Positions 29,346 through 38,780 are shown, counted from the stretch's first letter. The stretch is DNA of 64,000 nt from Candidatus Thalassolituus haligoni (GCF_041222825.1 NZ_CP139482.1:2759001-2823000), one strand, 5' to 3'. Numbers and translations: made by a program. The notes: generated by a model from the letters alone, not told the origin.

Positions 29346-30263
29346 ATGTCCCGAATAGACACTCTGCAAACATTTGTTTCTGTTGTTCGCGCTCGCAATT
29401 TTACCTCTGCCGCCGACTCGCTTGGCGTCACACCGTCAGCCGTCAGCAAGCAAATCAGTGGCCTGGAAGAACGACTGGGGGTGCGACTACTGAATCGCAC
29501 CACCCGCTCCGTTAGCCCAACCGAAGCGGGACAGATGTTCTATCAGCATTGTGAGAACATTCTGGAGTCCATCTCTGAAGCCGAAAAACTGGTCACCGAT
29601 TTTGATGTGACGCCACGCGGACGTTTGCGAATCACCGCAATGTCCAATTTTGGCCGCCGCGAACTTGCCCGGATGTTTAATGATTTTTCAGAAAAATACC
29701 CGGATATCAGTTTCGATCTGCATATCTCCGACCGACCGCTGGATATCGTTAAAGAAGGCTACGACTTTGCCTTGCGTATCGGCACACTGGAAGATTCCCG
29801 CCTGATCGCCAAGCCAGTTGCACGCCAGAACATCGTGGTTTGTGCTTCCCCAAAGTACCTCAAGGTCTGGGGCACACCCACCTCGCTGGAAGATCTCAAC
29901 CGTCACCGTATCCTGATGGTCACCAATGCCGAATTTGCTCGAATCAACTGGTTGCGCCAGTTCGAAAAGGATCATGGCTTCACCTTGTCCAGCGTCGAAC
30001 GCAAGCTGTCGGTCAACGATATCGATATGGTGTACGAAGCCTGCCTGGCGGGTATGGGGATTACCGCAATACCCACGTATATTGCCGACCATCACTTGCA
30101 GAATGGTGAACTCGTACGCTTGTTCAGTGACGTCGAAATTCCGGTCAGGACGATCAAGGTCGTTTTTCCGCAAAACCGCTACCTGGCGACCAAAAGTCGT
30201 GCCTTTCTCGATTTTATCACCGAATACTTTGACGACCTCGGTATCAGCAGTGACGAGTCCTGA
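29346..30263 (+). CDS. LysR-family transcriptional regulator
   Basis: Regulator of 305 residues counted from the ATG at 29346 (MSRIDTLQTFVSVVRARNF). The N-terminal winged helix-turn-helix is clear ('SFTSAADSLGVTPSAVSKQI'-type segment, then 'LEERLGVRLLNRTTRSVSPT'). It is followed by the LysR substrate-binding domain (about residues 90-290). It resembles the CrgA/DsdC-like group that often controls an adjacent gene. The flanking genes are a DMT exporter and a thioesterase, so either could be the target. The stop codon forms the loop of its own terminator. Confidence 0.92.
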   Translation: MSRIDTLQTFVSVVRARNFTSAADSLGVTPSAVSKQISGLEERLGVRLLNRTTRSVSPTEAGQMFYQHCENILESISEAEKLVTDFDVTPRGRLRITAMSNFGRRELARMFNDFSEKYPDISFDLHISDRPLDIVKEGYDFALRIGTLEDSRLIAKPVARQNIVVCASPKYLKVWGTPTSLEDLNRHRILMVTNAEFARINWLRQFEKDHGFTLSSVERKLSVNDIDMVYEACLAGMGITAIPTYIADHHLQNGELVRLFSDVEIPVRTIKVVFPQNRYLATKSRAFLDFITEYFDDLGISSDES

Positions 30264-30276
30264 GGACTCGTTTTTT
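30253..30276 (+). terminator. Terminator overlapping the LysR stop codon
   Basis: ACGAGTCC (30253-30260) pairs with GGACTCGT (30264-30271); the three-base loop TGA is the stop codon of the LysR gene. Five T residues follow the stem (30272-30276). Confidence 0.88.
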
Positions 30277-30286
30277 CTTGCTGACG

Positions 30287-30718
30287 CTATCCTGCGGCGG
30301 AACAACGCTCAATAAAGACCGCCGGTACCCGAGCCAGCTTGCGTTCCTCATAGTCAAAAAACACGATGCCAGTCTTTGCTTCAGCCACTAATTTCCCTTG
30401 CGCCTGATTGCTGACGCGATAGATAAAATCACAGCCATACTTGTTGAAATCCGTCACCCCGACTTCAAACGTCAGTACATCACCAACAAAGGATTCTGCC
30501 CGAAAACTGACTACCAGATCCGTCACCATAATACCAAAGCCCTCAATATTGAGTTCGGCAAAATCAAACTGGCGTAAATAACGCAAACGCGCCTCGTGCA
30601 ATAGCGTCACCATACGGTCATTGCCCAGGTGATTACCGTAATTGATTTCCGATATCCGCACATCGAGATCCACCGAAAACTCAAACGTCTGCGGTAATTC
30701 AAGCGTTACTCTGGCCAT
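30287..30718 (-). CDS. Hot-dog-fold acyl-CoA thioesterase
   Basis: 4HBT-type thioesterase of 143 residues. The start at 30718 (MARVTLELPQTFEFSVDLDV) has a perfect AGGAGG five bases upstream. Visible features are 'RISEINYGNHLGNDRMVTLL', where the usual catalytic Asp position reads EINYGNH, and 'YRVSNQAQGKLVAEAKTGIV'. This matches the FcbC/YbgC-like thioesterase group. The substrate is unknown. The gene lies tail-to-tail with the LysR gene. Confidence 0.85.
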   Translation of the reverse strand: MARVTLELPQTFEFSVDLDVRISEINYGNHLGNDRMVTLLHEARLRYLRQFDFAELNIEGFGIMVTDLVVSFRAESFVGDVLTFEVGVTDFNKYGCDFIYRVSNQAQGKLVAEAKTGIVFFDYEERKLARVPAVFIERCSAAG

Positions 30719-31027
30719 ACTGCCTCCTGATCGTAGTGTTCGAAAATGTCCCGCTACAGACTGCAGCGAAGTCACTCACAAGCCCGTCTTTCCAGTATCA
30801 ATGGCCACAGACAAGGAATTATTTTTATTCTTTGGCATCAAAACCTTCCTCAGGCTTCCGTTATGTGCCAAGCGGTTAGCAAGGCAGTCTATAATTGACA
30901 GCTTGGCATCCGCATCGGCCTGCATTATGGTGCCTTACAGTAGCGGCCAAATGGCGGCGATCAAGCATACCCATGCCCCTGTGGTTGTACAAATTTGAAA
31001 ACAACGAGTAGACGTCTGGCTGTAACT
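30719..31027. other. Divergent intergenic region before prc, 309 bp
   Basis: The gap lies between the leftward thioesterase gene and the rightward prc gene and must hold both promoters. I see no confident promoter, repeat or RNA element. An in-frame TTG at 30995 could extend prc by 11 residues but lacks a ribosome site. Confidence 0.4.
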
Positions 31028-33145
31028 ATGTATTTGAGACTATCAAAAGCGCTTTCGTCATTGCTGTTACTGACAGTAATCTTTACTTCAACAGCTGCTA
31101 TCGCCGCTATTCAGGACGTCAGTCCCGGAACGCCCTTTACGCCGTTGAAACCGACCAGAGAACAGGCCGTTACCACCCAGCAAATACTCAATAATTTGCT
31201 GCGCGGTCACTATGAGCTTCAGCGGCTTGACGACCGTTTGTCGAGCAAGATATTTGACCTCTATTTGGAAGATCTCGACGGCACGCGCAGTTATCTGCTC
31301 GCCGGTGATGTGCAGTCATTCGAAAAATATCGCAAACAGTTTGACGACGTACTGATGCGCGGAGACCTGACAATTCCTTTCTTTATCTACAACCGGTTAC
31401 AACAGCGGGTCAATGAACGCCTGACCTTCATGCTCTCTGAACTGTCAGAACGGGCAGCAGAATACCACTTTGACAATGATGAACGACTGAATCTTGATCG
31501 CGAAAACGCACCTTGGGCAACATCAACCATTGAGCTGGATGACCTGTGGCGCAAGCGCTTGAAAAATTCGATTCTGAATCTCACCATGAGCGGCAAGGAT
31601 CACAAGGCAGCCATTGAGCTGTTGCAAAAACGCTATCAAAACCAGCTCAACCGGATTCATCAAAACAAACCGGAAGATGCCTACCAGGCAGTGATGAATG
31701 CGGTAACACGGGCGTTTGATCCCCATACCCAGTATTTTTCTCCCCGTAACACCGAGAATTTCAACATCAATATGAGCCTGTCGTTACAGGGAATTGGTGC
31801 TGTATTACAAGGCGAAGATGAATACACCAAGGTTGTGCGACTGGTGCCAGCCGGCCCCGCTGACAAAGCCAAAAACTTGCATCCTGCCGACAAAATTGTC
31901 GGGGTTGGCCAAAATATGGATGGTAGCATCACCGACGTCATTGGTTGGCGTCTGGATGAAGTGGTTGATCTGATCCGTGGGCCCAAGGGAACCACTGTGC
32001 GCCTTGAAGTCATCCCGTCCGACAGCGTCGGCAACGATACCAAGGTGATTGCCATTGTCCGTGACGAAGTCAAACTGGAAGAGCAGTCGGCACAAAAAGA
32101 GCTGCTTATTATCAAGGGCGACGACGGTAAGGATCATCGTATCGGTGTCATTGATATTCCCACTTTCTACATTGATTTTCAGGGACGGATGGAAAATCGT
32201 CCTGACTACAAGAGCACAACCCGCGATGTCGCTCGCCTGATCAAAGAGTTGCGCCTGGAGGGTATCGAAGGCTTGATTATCGACTTGCGCAATAATGGCG
32301 GTGGCTCACTGGAAGAATCGATCAGCCTGACCGGCCTGTTTATTCCCCAAGGCCCGGTCGTTCAGGTACGCAGCACTCGTGGCAATGTCGAAGTGCTACC
32401 GGACGAAGATCCAACCGTACTTTATGATGGTTCGCTGGTCGTGCTGGTCAACCGTCTCAGTGCATCAGCCTCCGAAATTTTTGCCGGTGCCATTCAGGAT
32501 TACGGTCGCGGCATTGTGGTCGGTGGCCAAACCTTTGGTAAAGGTACTGTCCAGTCACTACGTCCCCTGCGCCACGGCCAGCTCAAAATCACCCAGGCAA
32601 AATTCTATCGCGTGTCTGGCCAAAGCACACAACATCAGGGGGTTATTCCTGACGTACTGTTTCCTTCGTTATTCGATACCGACAAAATTGGTGAAAGTGC
32701 TCTGGAAGAAGCCCTGCCATGGGATGAAATCCGCCCCGCCAAATACGCTGCTGACGAACAAATTCGCAACAGTGTCGTAGCATTGCGGCAAAAACACCAA
32801 CAGCGCGTTCAGACCGATCCTGACTTTATTTTTCTGCGCGAGCAAAAGACACTGATTGAAGAGATGCGCAAACAGACCGAAGTCTCCCTGAACGAAAAAA
32901 CTCGCGAGTCTGAACGCCAGGAAAATGATCAGAAACGTCTCGACCTGGAAAATAAACGCCGTAAGGCCAAAGGGATGGCCCTGCTCACCAAACTGGAAGA
33001 TGAAAGCAACCCTCAGGCCGCAAAACCGGAAACTGACGACCCCGAAGGGATCAAAAAAGAAGAGGATGATGCCCTGCTCACTGAATCAGGCCATATCCTG
33101 CTCGACTTTACGGAACTCAATCTGCAGCGCCAGGCAGCACGTTAG
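31028..33145 (+). CDS. prc: Tail-specific protease Prc (carboxy-terminal processing protease)
   Basis: Periplasmic serine protease of the S41 family that degrades or trims proteins from the C-terminus. From the ATG at 31028 it has 705 residues and a signal peptide (LSSLLLLTVIFTSTAAIAA). Domains in order are an N-terminal helical region, a PDZ domain (about 225-315, 'GIGAVLQGEDEYTKVVRLVP') and the protease core. Catalytic residues are visible in 'LSASASEIFAGAIQDYGRG' (Ser) and 'GGQTFGKGTVQS' (Lys). A charged C-terminal DUF3340-like tail (about 590-705) is Lys/Glu rich. Confidence 0.95.
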   Translation: MYLRLSKALSSLLLLTVIFTSTAAIAAIQDVSPGTPFTPLKPTREQAVTTQQILNNLLRGHYELQRLDDRLSSKIFDLYLEDLDGTRSYLLAGDVQSFEKYRKQFDDVLMRGDLTIPFFIYNRLQQRVNERLTFMLSELSERAAEYHFDNDERLNLDRENAPWATSTIELDDLWRKRLKNSILNLTMSGKDHKAAIELLQKRYQNQLNRIHQNKPEDAYQAVMNAVTRAFDPHTQYFSPRNTENFNINMSLSLQGIGAVLQGEDEYTKVVRLVPAGPADKAKNLHPADKIVGVGQNMDGSITDVIGWRLDEVVDLIRGPKGTTVRLEVIPSDSVGNDTKVIAIVRDEVKLEEQSAQKELLIIKGDDGKDHRIGVIDIPTFYIDFQGRMENRPDYKSTTRDVARLIKELRLEGIEGLIIDLRNNGGGSLEESISLTGLFIPQGPVVQVRSTRGNVEVLPDEDPTVLYDGSLVVLVNRLSASASEIFAGAIQDYGRGIVVGGQTFGKGTVQSLRPLRHGQLKITQAKFYRVSGQSTQHQGVIPDVLFPSLFDTDKIGESALEEALPWDEIRPAKYAADEQIRNSVVALRQKHQQRVQTDPDFIFLREQKTLIEEMRKQTEVSLNEKTRESERQENDQKRLDLENKRRKAKGMALLTKLEDESNPQAAKPETDDPEGIKKEEDDALLTESGHILLDFTELNLQRQAAR

Positions 33146-33191
33146 TTCGCCACTGACGAACAGACCAAGAGTGCTTCGTTGAGCATTTCAC

Positions 33192-33229
33192 AAAAAAGCC
33201 CGATATCCTCACGGTATCGGGCTTTTTTT
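33192..33229. terminator. Bidirectional terminator after prc
   Basis: AAAAAAGCCCGATA (33192-33205) pairs with TATCGGGCTTTTTT around a nine-base loop. It serves both prc and the convergent phosphatase-kinase gene. Confidence 0.92.
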
Positions 33230-33270
33230 ACTTTGCCACCTGAGCCAAGCAGTCTGGATGCCTCTGGACG

Positions 33271-34998
33271 CTACTGACTAGCCAGCAGTGCCACCGCTTC
33301 TGCTACCGCAACCCCTGCAAAAATCAAGGTGGCATAACGCCAGAAACACACCGGATCACGGGTCAGCAATGAGCGACGCAAATGCATTCCGACCAATTGC
33401 TCATTCGGTCGATACAGGTCTTCACGCAGCTCCGAAAACGCCTGGTAGCGCTCGTTGGTATGCGCTGATGTGGCCCTCTTCAGCACCAGATCCAACCACA
33501 GAGGAATATCAGGACGATGAACCCGAATACTCTGATAACGCCACTCTGACGAAGAACGAGCACCGCGCTCCTTCACTCGATCAAGCCGGAAAGGCGTTTG
33601 CCCTGCCAGCATTTCATAAATAATGACTCCCAGTGCAAACAGATCGCTCTGGGCACTGTATTCCTGTTCCAGCAAAATCTCTGGTGCCTGATAAATAACC
33701 GAATCATAAACCGGCCAATTTTTCAGCGCCGGAATCTCACGACTGATAATAGCGCCCAAATCAACCAACTTGACTCCGCCATCCTGACCCACCAGCACAT
33801 TGTCTGGAGTCAGGTTACGATAAATCAAACCGGTGCGCTGCAAGGCACGTAATCCATGAATAATTTGCTCAACAATCAAGCGCACCTGGTTGATTTCCGC
33901 ACCGGGGTTATCGAACATCCATTGACGCAGTGAAACACCATCAACCCACTCAAAGATATGATAGTTGTAACGTGATTCTTCCTGAGGCAGTGCACGAATC
34001 ACATTACGATGATTAATACGTTCAGCAACCCACTGCTCGCGAGCAAAACATTCCAGGTAGTCGCTATTTTCCTGTATTCCCATCGCCGGGGCTTTCAGCA
34101 CATAGAGACGACCATTACGCTTGTTAACAACCTGGTAGGTAATACTGGAAACACTGGACTCAATAATGTGATTGATCTGGTAATGATCGATACTCTCACC
34201 AGCAGACAATACGGCCGGAATATGGCGTTCAGAAACCTGCGGGCCAGACTCCTGCAAACTTTCATCTGGCAACTGACGAACTCGCAAGATCACACTGGTT
34301 CCGTTACCGTCACTGCCCGCATCAATCGCCTGGCTGACCAGCGCCGAGCACACCGCTTCAACATCAGCCTGGCTACTCTCTGGCCGTATTCCATTCAAGG
34401 CATCCACCATCGCCTTGCGTGACACAAAGGAATGAACCCCATCCGTCGTCAGCAGAAAGACATCCCCCTGATGAACATCACGCTGGAAATAGTCGACCTC
34501 AATATGGCTGTCCATCCCCAGTGAGCGTGAAAGATAGGTATTACCACCACCTTCATGCACATGATCACGGGTTATTTGCTCCAGGCTGTTGCCACTCCAC
34601 AGATACACCCGGCTATCGCCAACGTGAAAAAAATGTGCCGTACTACCGTGAACCAGAACGCAACTAAAGGTCGTCACCAGACCATTATTATTAGAAGAAG
34701 CCTGCTTGCCATGGTGATATAGCCAACTGTTAAGCGAAGTTAACACCTTGCTGGCAGAGCGCTTCACATCCCAGCTATCGGGGGTACTGTAATAATCGTG
34801 AAGAAAATGCGTAACACTGGTGGAGCTGGCCTGTTGGGCATTTGTGGTACTGCTGGCACCGTCGGCAATACAGGCACCGACACCCTTGAAGCGAATCACG
34901 CCAGAGTCTGGCTGAAATACCGCAAACGCATCCTGATTATCGTCTCTTCCACCTGAAGCGGAAAAACCTCCGAACTGAACATCTAGAGCTATTGTCAT
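33271..34998 (-). CDS. PP2C phosphatase fused to a degenerate Ser/Thr kinase, C-terminal membrane anchor
   Basis: Fusion protein of 575 residues. Residues 1-245 are a PP2C phosphatase with metal motifs 'RDDNQD' (18-23), 'ADGAS' (45-49), 'TTDGVH' (184-189) and an Asp near 230. Residues 270-530 have a protein-kinase fold with Lys302 in 'YVLKAP'. The glycine-rich loop reads 'IIESSVSSITY' without glycines, and the catalytic HRD loop reads 'YRNLTPDN' (393-400), with Asn395 in place of the catalytic Asp. DFG reads DLG (413-415). The kinase half is therefore probably inactive, while the phosphatase looks intact. A hydrophobic C-terminus (555-575) anchors it. In Pseudomonas a similar fusion sits by nirBD and the nitrate genes, so a role in nitrate assimilation is inferred. 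Confidence 0.92.
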   Translation of the reverse strand: MTIALDVQFGGFSASGGRDDNQDAFAVFQPDSGVIRFKGVGACIADGASSTTNAQQASSTSVTHFLHDYYSTPDSWDVKRSASKVLTSLNSWLYHHGKQASSNNNGLVTTFSCVLVHGSTAHFFHVGDSRVYLWSGNSLEQITRDHVHEGGGNTYLSRSLGMDSHIEVDYFQRDVHQGDVFLLTTDGVHSFVSRKAMVDALNGIRPESSQADVEAVCSALVSQAIDAGSDGNGTSVILRVRQLPDESLQESGPQVSERHIPAVLSAGESIDHYQINHIIESSVSSITYQVVNKRNGRLYVLKAPAMGIQENSDYLECFAREQWVAERINHRNVIRALPQEESRYNYHIFEWVDGVSLRQWMFDNPGAEINQVRLIVEQIIHGLRALQRTGLIYRNLTPDNVLVGQDGGVKLVDLGAIISREIPALKNWPVYDSVIYQAPEILLEQEYSAQSDLFALGVIIYEMLAGQTPFRLDRVKERGARSSSEWRYQSIRVHRPDIPLWLDLVLKRATSAHTNERYQAFSELREDLYRPNEQLVGMHLRRSLLTRDPVCFWRYATLIFAGVAVAEAVALLASQ

Positions 34999-35606
34999 TA
35001 TTAAGTATCTTTGTCTGATCGCTGATCGTTACACCATCCGAGTGTGCGCAAAGCATACATGGACAATAATCCTCCTTGCTACCGCAAAAAAGGCTGATTC
35101 ACCTATTCGGGCGACAAATAAGGCGTTAATAAATAATTTGCGGCTGCCTGGTGCAGGGGCCTGTAAATAGGGAAACTCATGGTTTTTGACACGACGCAGC
35201 CGAGGTTGAACACATGGAAATGCCTGAAAAATGGAATGACAGGTTAACAAACACCCATTTTCAGATTATTTTCGCAGTGCTTGCAACGCCAAAAGACAGT
35301 CAGCCGCCGAGCATGGAAACTTGTCCGTTCTGATGAAAAGTCATTCAGAAACAAGGCCAATGAGCTACCTGACTCAGGGTGATAAGACTATCAGTTTGGA
35401 TTACAAAAACAACAGGAATACAGCACAAGCAGAAAAAGGAACCACCCGGGCCACAGACCGATGAAGGAAAACTGAGGGGGAAGCCGGGTAGCCCAAAACA
35501 TAGCCGCCGTTTAAATTTCAGTGCGAAATTCAAAAAATGGCTTTAAACGATAAAACAGTTCAAGAGCATCCTTGCTCCCTTAAATCAAACAACGATACTT
35601 GAAAAA
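34999..35606. other. Gap between nirD and the phosphatase-kinase gene, 608 bp
   Basis: Both flanking genes run leftward, so this region should contain the promoter of the phosphatase-kinase gene. No intrinsic terminator follows nirD that I can see. Short frames here (for example 35345-35533) lack ribosome sites and look like chance. I see no RNA gene or repeat. Confidence 0.4.
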
Positions 35607-35933
35607 TCAGCTGGCAAGTTCAACCAGCCCGGCTTCAACGCGGGCACGATAGGCTTTTACCGCTGCTTCGGTATCTTCCAGGCATTCGCCGGTCGCCAGA
35701 TCAAAATGCTGCTTATACAGCGGCGAAGCCACTACATAGCGATCACCGATAGAGCCAACAATACCACGCGACAGAACATTCGCCTTGCCGATTGGATCGT
35801 AGTTGCCGATAGCAAATACCTGATCACTACTTCCCAGGCGAAACAGGGCAACCTGTTCGCCATTATGCAAGGCACATACACCGGTATCTGGAGCGATATC
35901 GGTCAACGCACATACTTGAGTCCACTGAGTCAT
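35607..35933 (-). CDS. nirD: Nitrite reductase (NADH) small subunit
   Basis: NirD, 108 residues, is the Rieske-like partner of NirB and lacks the cluster-binding Cys and His residues, as is normal. Typical segments are 'VCALHNGEQVALFRLGSSDQ', 'FAIGNYDPIGKANVLSRGIV' and 'PLYKQHFDLATGECLED'. It starts 11 bp after the nirB stop and is cotranscribed with it. Confidence 0.95.
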   Translation of the reverse strand: MTQWTQVCALTDIAPDTGVCALHNGEQVALFRLGSSDQVFAIGNYDPIGKANVLSRGIVGSIGDRYVVASPLYKQHFDLATGECLEDTEAAVKAYRARVEAGLVELAS

Positions 35934-35944
35934 GATGTTTTTCC

Positions 35945-38506
35945 TTATTTGCCAGAGTTCAAATCAACAAGTTCAATACGCTCAACGTCAGTTGCCGGAC
36001 GACGCTGACCACGCTCACGTACATAGAGCAGGTTATCGTCTGCGGCATCCGCGTTGATGTAATGCTGGAAACGCTTCATTTTCTCAGGGCTTTCGATCGT
36101 CGTCTTCCACTCGCACTGGTAAGTACCCACAACCTTGGTCATACCGTTTTCCAGTTCTTCACCAATGGACAGCTTGTCGTTGATAACAACGTCTTTCAAA
36201 TAATCCAGACCACCGTCAAGGTTTTCCATCCATACCGATGTCCGCTGCAGACGATCTGCGGTACGGACATAAAACATCAGCACACGGTCGATATAACGAA
36301 TCAAGGTTTCATCATCCAACTCAGTAGCAAACAGATCCGCATGACGAGGACGCATACCACCGTTACCACAAACGTACAGATTCCAGCCCTTCTCTGTGGC
36401 AATAACACCGATATCCTTGGACTGGGCTTCTGCACATTCACGGGTACAACCCGACACACCGAACTTGATCTTGTGTGGTGAACGCAAACCCTTGTAACGA
36501 TCCTCCAAAGCAATCGCCATGGAAACCGAGTCCAGCACGCCGTAACGACACCAGGTGGAGCCAACACAAGACTTCACGGTACGCAGCGACTTGCCATAGG
36601 CGTGTCCGGTTTCGAAACCGGCAGCCACCAGCTTTTTCCAGATTTCTGGCAACTGATGCAACTGCGCACCAAACAGATCGATCCGCTGACCACCAGTAAT
36701 CTTGGTGTACAAGTCGTAGTCGCGGCCGATCTCGCCCAGCACAATCAGTTTTTCAGGGGTAATTTCACCACCAGCAACACGCGGTACAATGGAATAAGTA
36801 CCGTCTTTCTGCATGTTACCCAAGAATATATCGTTGGTATCCTGCAGACCGATGTGCTCATCTTTCAGAATATATTCGTTATTGAAAGACGCCAGAATCG
36901 ACGCCAGCGCAGGTTTGCAGATTTCACAACCATGGCCCTTGCCGTGGCCTTCAAGCACCTGTTTAAACGTGGTGTATTCCTGTACCCGGACGATGTCAGC
37001 CAGCTCGGCACGGGTATAAGCGAAGTGCTCACAAATATCGGTATTAACCTCAACACCCAACGCTTCCAGTTCCGCATCCATGACCTGTTTAACCAGGGCA
37101 GCACAACCGCCGCAACCGGTTGACGCCAGGGTTGTGGACTTGATGTCCCCCATGGTGCAGCAACCACCCTGCACGGCTGCACTGATGTCGCCCTTGGTGA
37201 CATCAAAACAGGAACAAATTTGGGCGGTTTCCGGCAACGATGACACACCCAGCCCAACTGGCTCCTGACCATCCATCGACGGCAAGATCAGCGCCGCCGG
37301 GTTGCCAGGAATATCCATATCGTTGAGCATCAGCTGCAACAAAGTACCGTAGGCTTCAGAATCTCCTACCAGCACTGCACCCAGCAGTTTTTTGCCGTCA
37401 GCAGAAACAATCAGACGCTTGTAAACTTCAGCAACATCATCATTGAATATATAACTGTGGGAGCCGGCGGTACGACCATGGGCATCACCGATAGAGGCTA
37501 CTTCAACACCCAGTAATTTCAACTTGGTGCTCATATCCGCACCCTGAAAAGCCGTTTTCGCGGGCTCGTGGGTAATCAGACTGCTAACAATATGGCCAAC
37601 AGTTACTTTGGCCATATTGTAGCCAGGCGCTACCAGACCGTAGATTTTGTTATCCCACAGGGCACATTCACCGATGGCATAAATATCTTCATTTGAAGTC
37701 TGGCAGTAATCATTGATCACGATGCCGCCACGTTCGCCAATTTCCAGGCTGAATTGACGCGCCAGCTCGTCTTGTGGACGAATACCGGCAGAAAACAGGA
37801 TCATGTCGGTTTCCAGGAAGGAACCGTCGACAAAGTTCATGCGGTAACGGCATTCTTCACCGGCGACAATCTCTTTGGTGTTCTTTTCGGTATGCACCTG
37901 AACACCCAGGCTTTCAATCTTGCGACGCAGCAGCTTGCCGCCGCCTTCGTCCAGCTGCACAGCCATCAGCCGTGGCGCAAATTCCACCACATGAGTTTCC
38001 AGACCAGCAGCCTTCAAGGCATTGGCGGCTTCCAGACCCAGCAAACCACCACCCACAACAACGCCTGTCTTACTGACTTTGGCAGCCGTAGAAATCGCTT
38101 CAAGGTCTTCAATGGTGCGGTAAACCAGACAGTGTTGCTGGTCTTTACCGGGAATGGGAGGAACAAAAGGATAAGAACCCGTTGCCAATACCAGCTTGTC
38201 ATAGCCTTCTTTGCGGCCACTCGCAGTGGTAATGGTTTTTTCGTGGGCATTAATGTCTACAACCTTGTCGTTCAGTGTGTAAATAACACCCTGAGACTGG
38301 TATTCAGATTCGGTTGTTAATGCGAGGTCTTCAGCGGTAGAGCCGGAGAAATACTTGCTCAGCTGCACCCGGTCATAAGCCAGACGAGGTTCTTCTGAGA
38401 AGGTAATAATATCAAATTCGGAGGAGTGTTCTGAGGTGGCCAGTGTATTGATGAAATTGTGGCCAACCATGCCGTTGCCAACAACGACGACGCGTTTCTT
38501 GCTCAT
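35945..38506 (-). CDS. nirB: Nitrite reductase (NADH) large subunit
   Basis: Assimilatory siroheme nitrite reductase, reducing nitrite to ammonium with NADH. It is 853 residues. An N-terminal FAD/NAD-binding domain begins 'KKRVVVVGNGMVGHNFINTL'. A [2Fe-2S] BFD-like domain ('CSCFDVTKGDISAAVQGGCC', 'TGCGGCAALV') starts near residue 420. The C-terminal nitrite/sulfite reductase domain carries the siroheme-[4Fe-4S] cysteines in 'SCVGSTWCRYG' and 'GVSGCTRECAEAQSKD'. A sigma54-type promoter and a hairpin lie in the leader upstream. Confidence 0.97.
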   Translation of the reverse strand: MSKKRVVVVGNGMVGHNFINTLATSEHSSEFDIITFSEEPRLAYDRVQLSKYFSGSTAEDLALTTESEYQSQGVIYTLNDKVVDINAHEKTITTASGRKEGYDKLVLATGSYPFVPPIPGKDQQHCLVYRTIEDLEAISTAAKVSKTGVVVGGGLLGLEAANALKAAGLETHVVEFAPRLMAVQLDEGGGKLLRRKIESLGVQVHTEKNTKEIVAGEECRYRMNFVDGSFLETDMILFSAGIRPQDELARQFSLEIGERGGIVINDYCQTSNEDIYAIGECALWDNKIYGLVAPGYNMAKVTVGHIVSSLITHEPAKTAFQGADMSTKLKLLGVEVASIGDAHGRTAGSHSYIFNDDVAEVYKRLIVSADGKKLLGAVLVGDSEAYGTLLQLMLNDMDIPGNPAALILPSMDGQEPVGLGVSSLPETAQICSCFDVTKGDISAAVQGGCCTMGDIKSTTLASTGCGGCAALVKQVMDAELEALGVEVNTDICEHFAYTRAELADIVRVQEYTTFKQVLEGHGKGHGCEICKPALASILASFNNEYILKDEHIGLQDTNDIFLGNMQKDGTYSIVPRVAGGEITPEKLIVLGEIGRDYDLYTKITGGQRIDLFGAQLHQLPEIWKKLVAAGFETGHAYGKSLRTVKSCVGSTWCRYGVLDSVSMAIALEDRYKGLRSPHKIKFGVSGCTRECAEAQSKDIGVIATEKGWNLYVCGNGGMRPRHADLFATELDDETLIRYIDRVLMFYVRTADRLQRTSVWMENLDGGLDYLKDVVINDKLSIGEELENGMTKVVGTYQCEWKTTIESPEKMKRFQHYINADAADDNLLYVRERGQRRPATDVERIELVDLNSGK

Positions 38507-38570
38507 GAAGGAATCTCTCTATCTAGTCATACGGATGTTTATCTCCTGTGTGCGTCGTTGCTCTGACCCG

Positions 38571-38592
38571 TCTCTTGCTCCATTGCAAGAGA
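38571..38592 (-). other. Hexaloop hairpin in the nirB leader
   Basis: On the minus strand TCTCTTGC-AATGGA-GCAAGAGA forms an 8-bp perfect stem with a six-base loop. The loop has A at position 1 and G at position 4, the pattern required for ANTAR-protein binding. It would begin about 10 bases after the predicted sigma54 start. Unlike the nasA leader, no T-tract terminator follows, so an attenuation role is uncertain. Confidence 0.5.
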
Positions 38593-38610
38593 AGGCATCG
38601 ACGTGGTTAT

Positions 38611-38627
38611 AGCAATTACAATGCCAA
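38611..38627 (-). promoter_or_regulatory. Sigma54 (-24/-12) promoter of nirBD
   Basis: The minus strand reads TTGGCATTGTAATTGCT; the consensus is YTGGCACGrnnnTTGCW. The GG (38624-38625) and GC (38612-38613) are spaced by exactly 10 bases. Predicted transcription starts near 38600, giving a leader of about 95 nt. Sigma54 control implies NtrC-type nitrogen regulation. Confidence 0.75.
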
Positions 38628-38730
38628 CTAAAATAATTGACGAATGCGCGGCATCAAAACACGCTAGATACAGGTTAAAACCACCTTATCCGCGTGATAG
38701 CCCCAAGTCATACAATGCCGCTACATCCGC

Positions 38731-38759
38731 GCTGATTCAGCCCATATATAGGAATCAGC
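38731..38759. promoter_or_regulatory. Inverted repeat upstream of nirB, possible operator or enhancer
   Basis: GCTGATTC (38731-38738) and GAATCAGC (38752-38759) are perfect inverted repeats with a 13-base AT-rich spacer. They lie about 130-160 bp upstream of the predicted nirB start, a usual position for sigma54 activator sites. The bases do not match the NtrC consensus that I know. Confidence 0.4.
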
Positions 38760-38780
38760 CAAGGATAATTGAATATTTAT

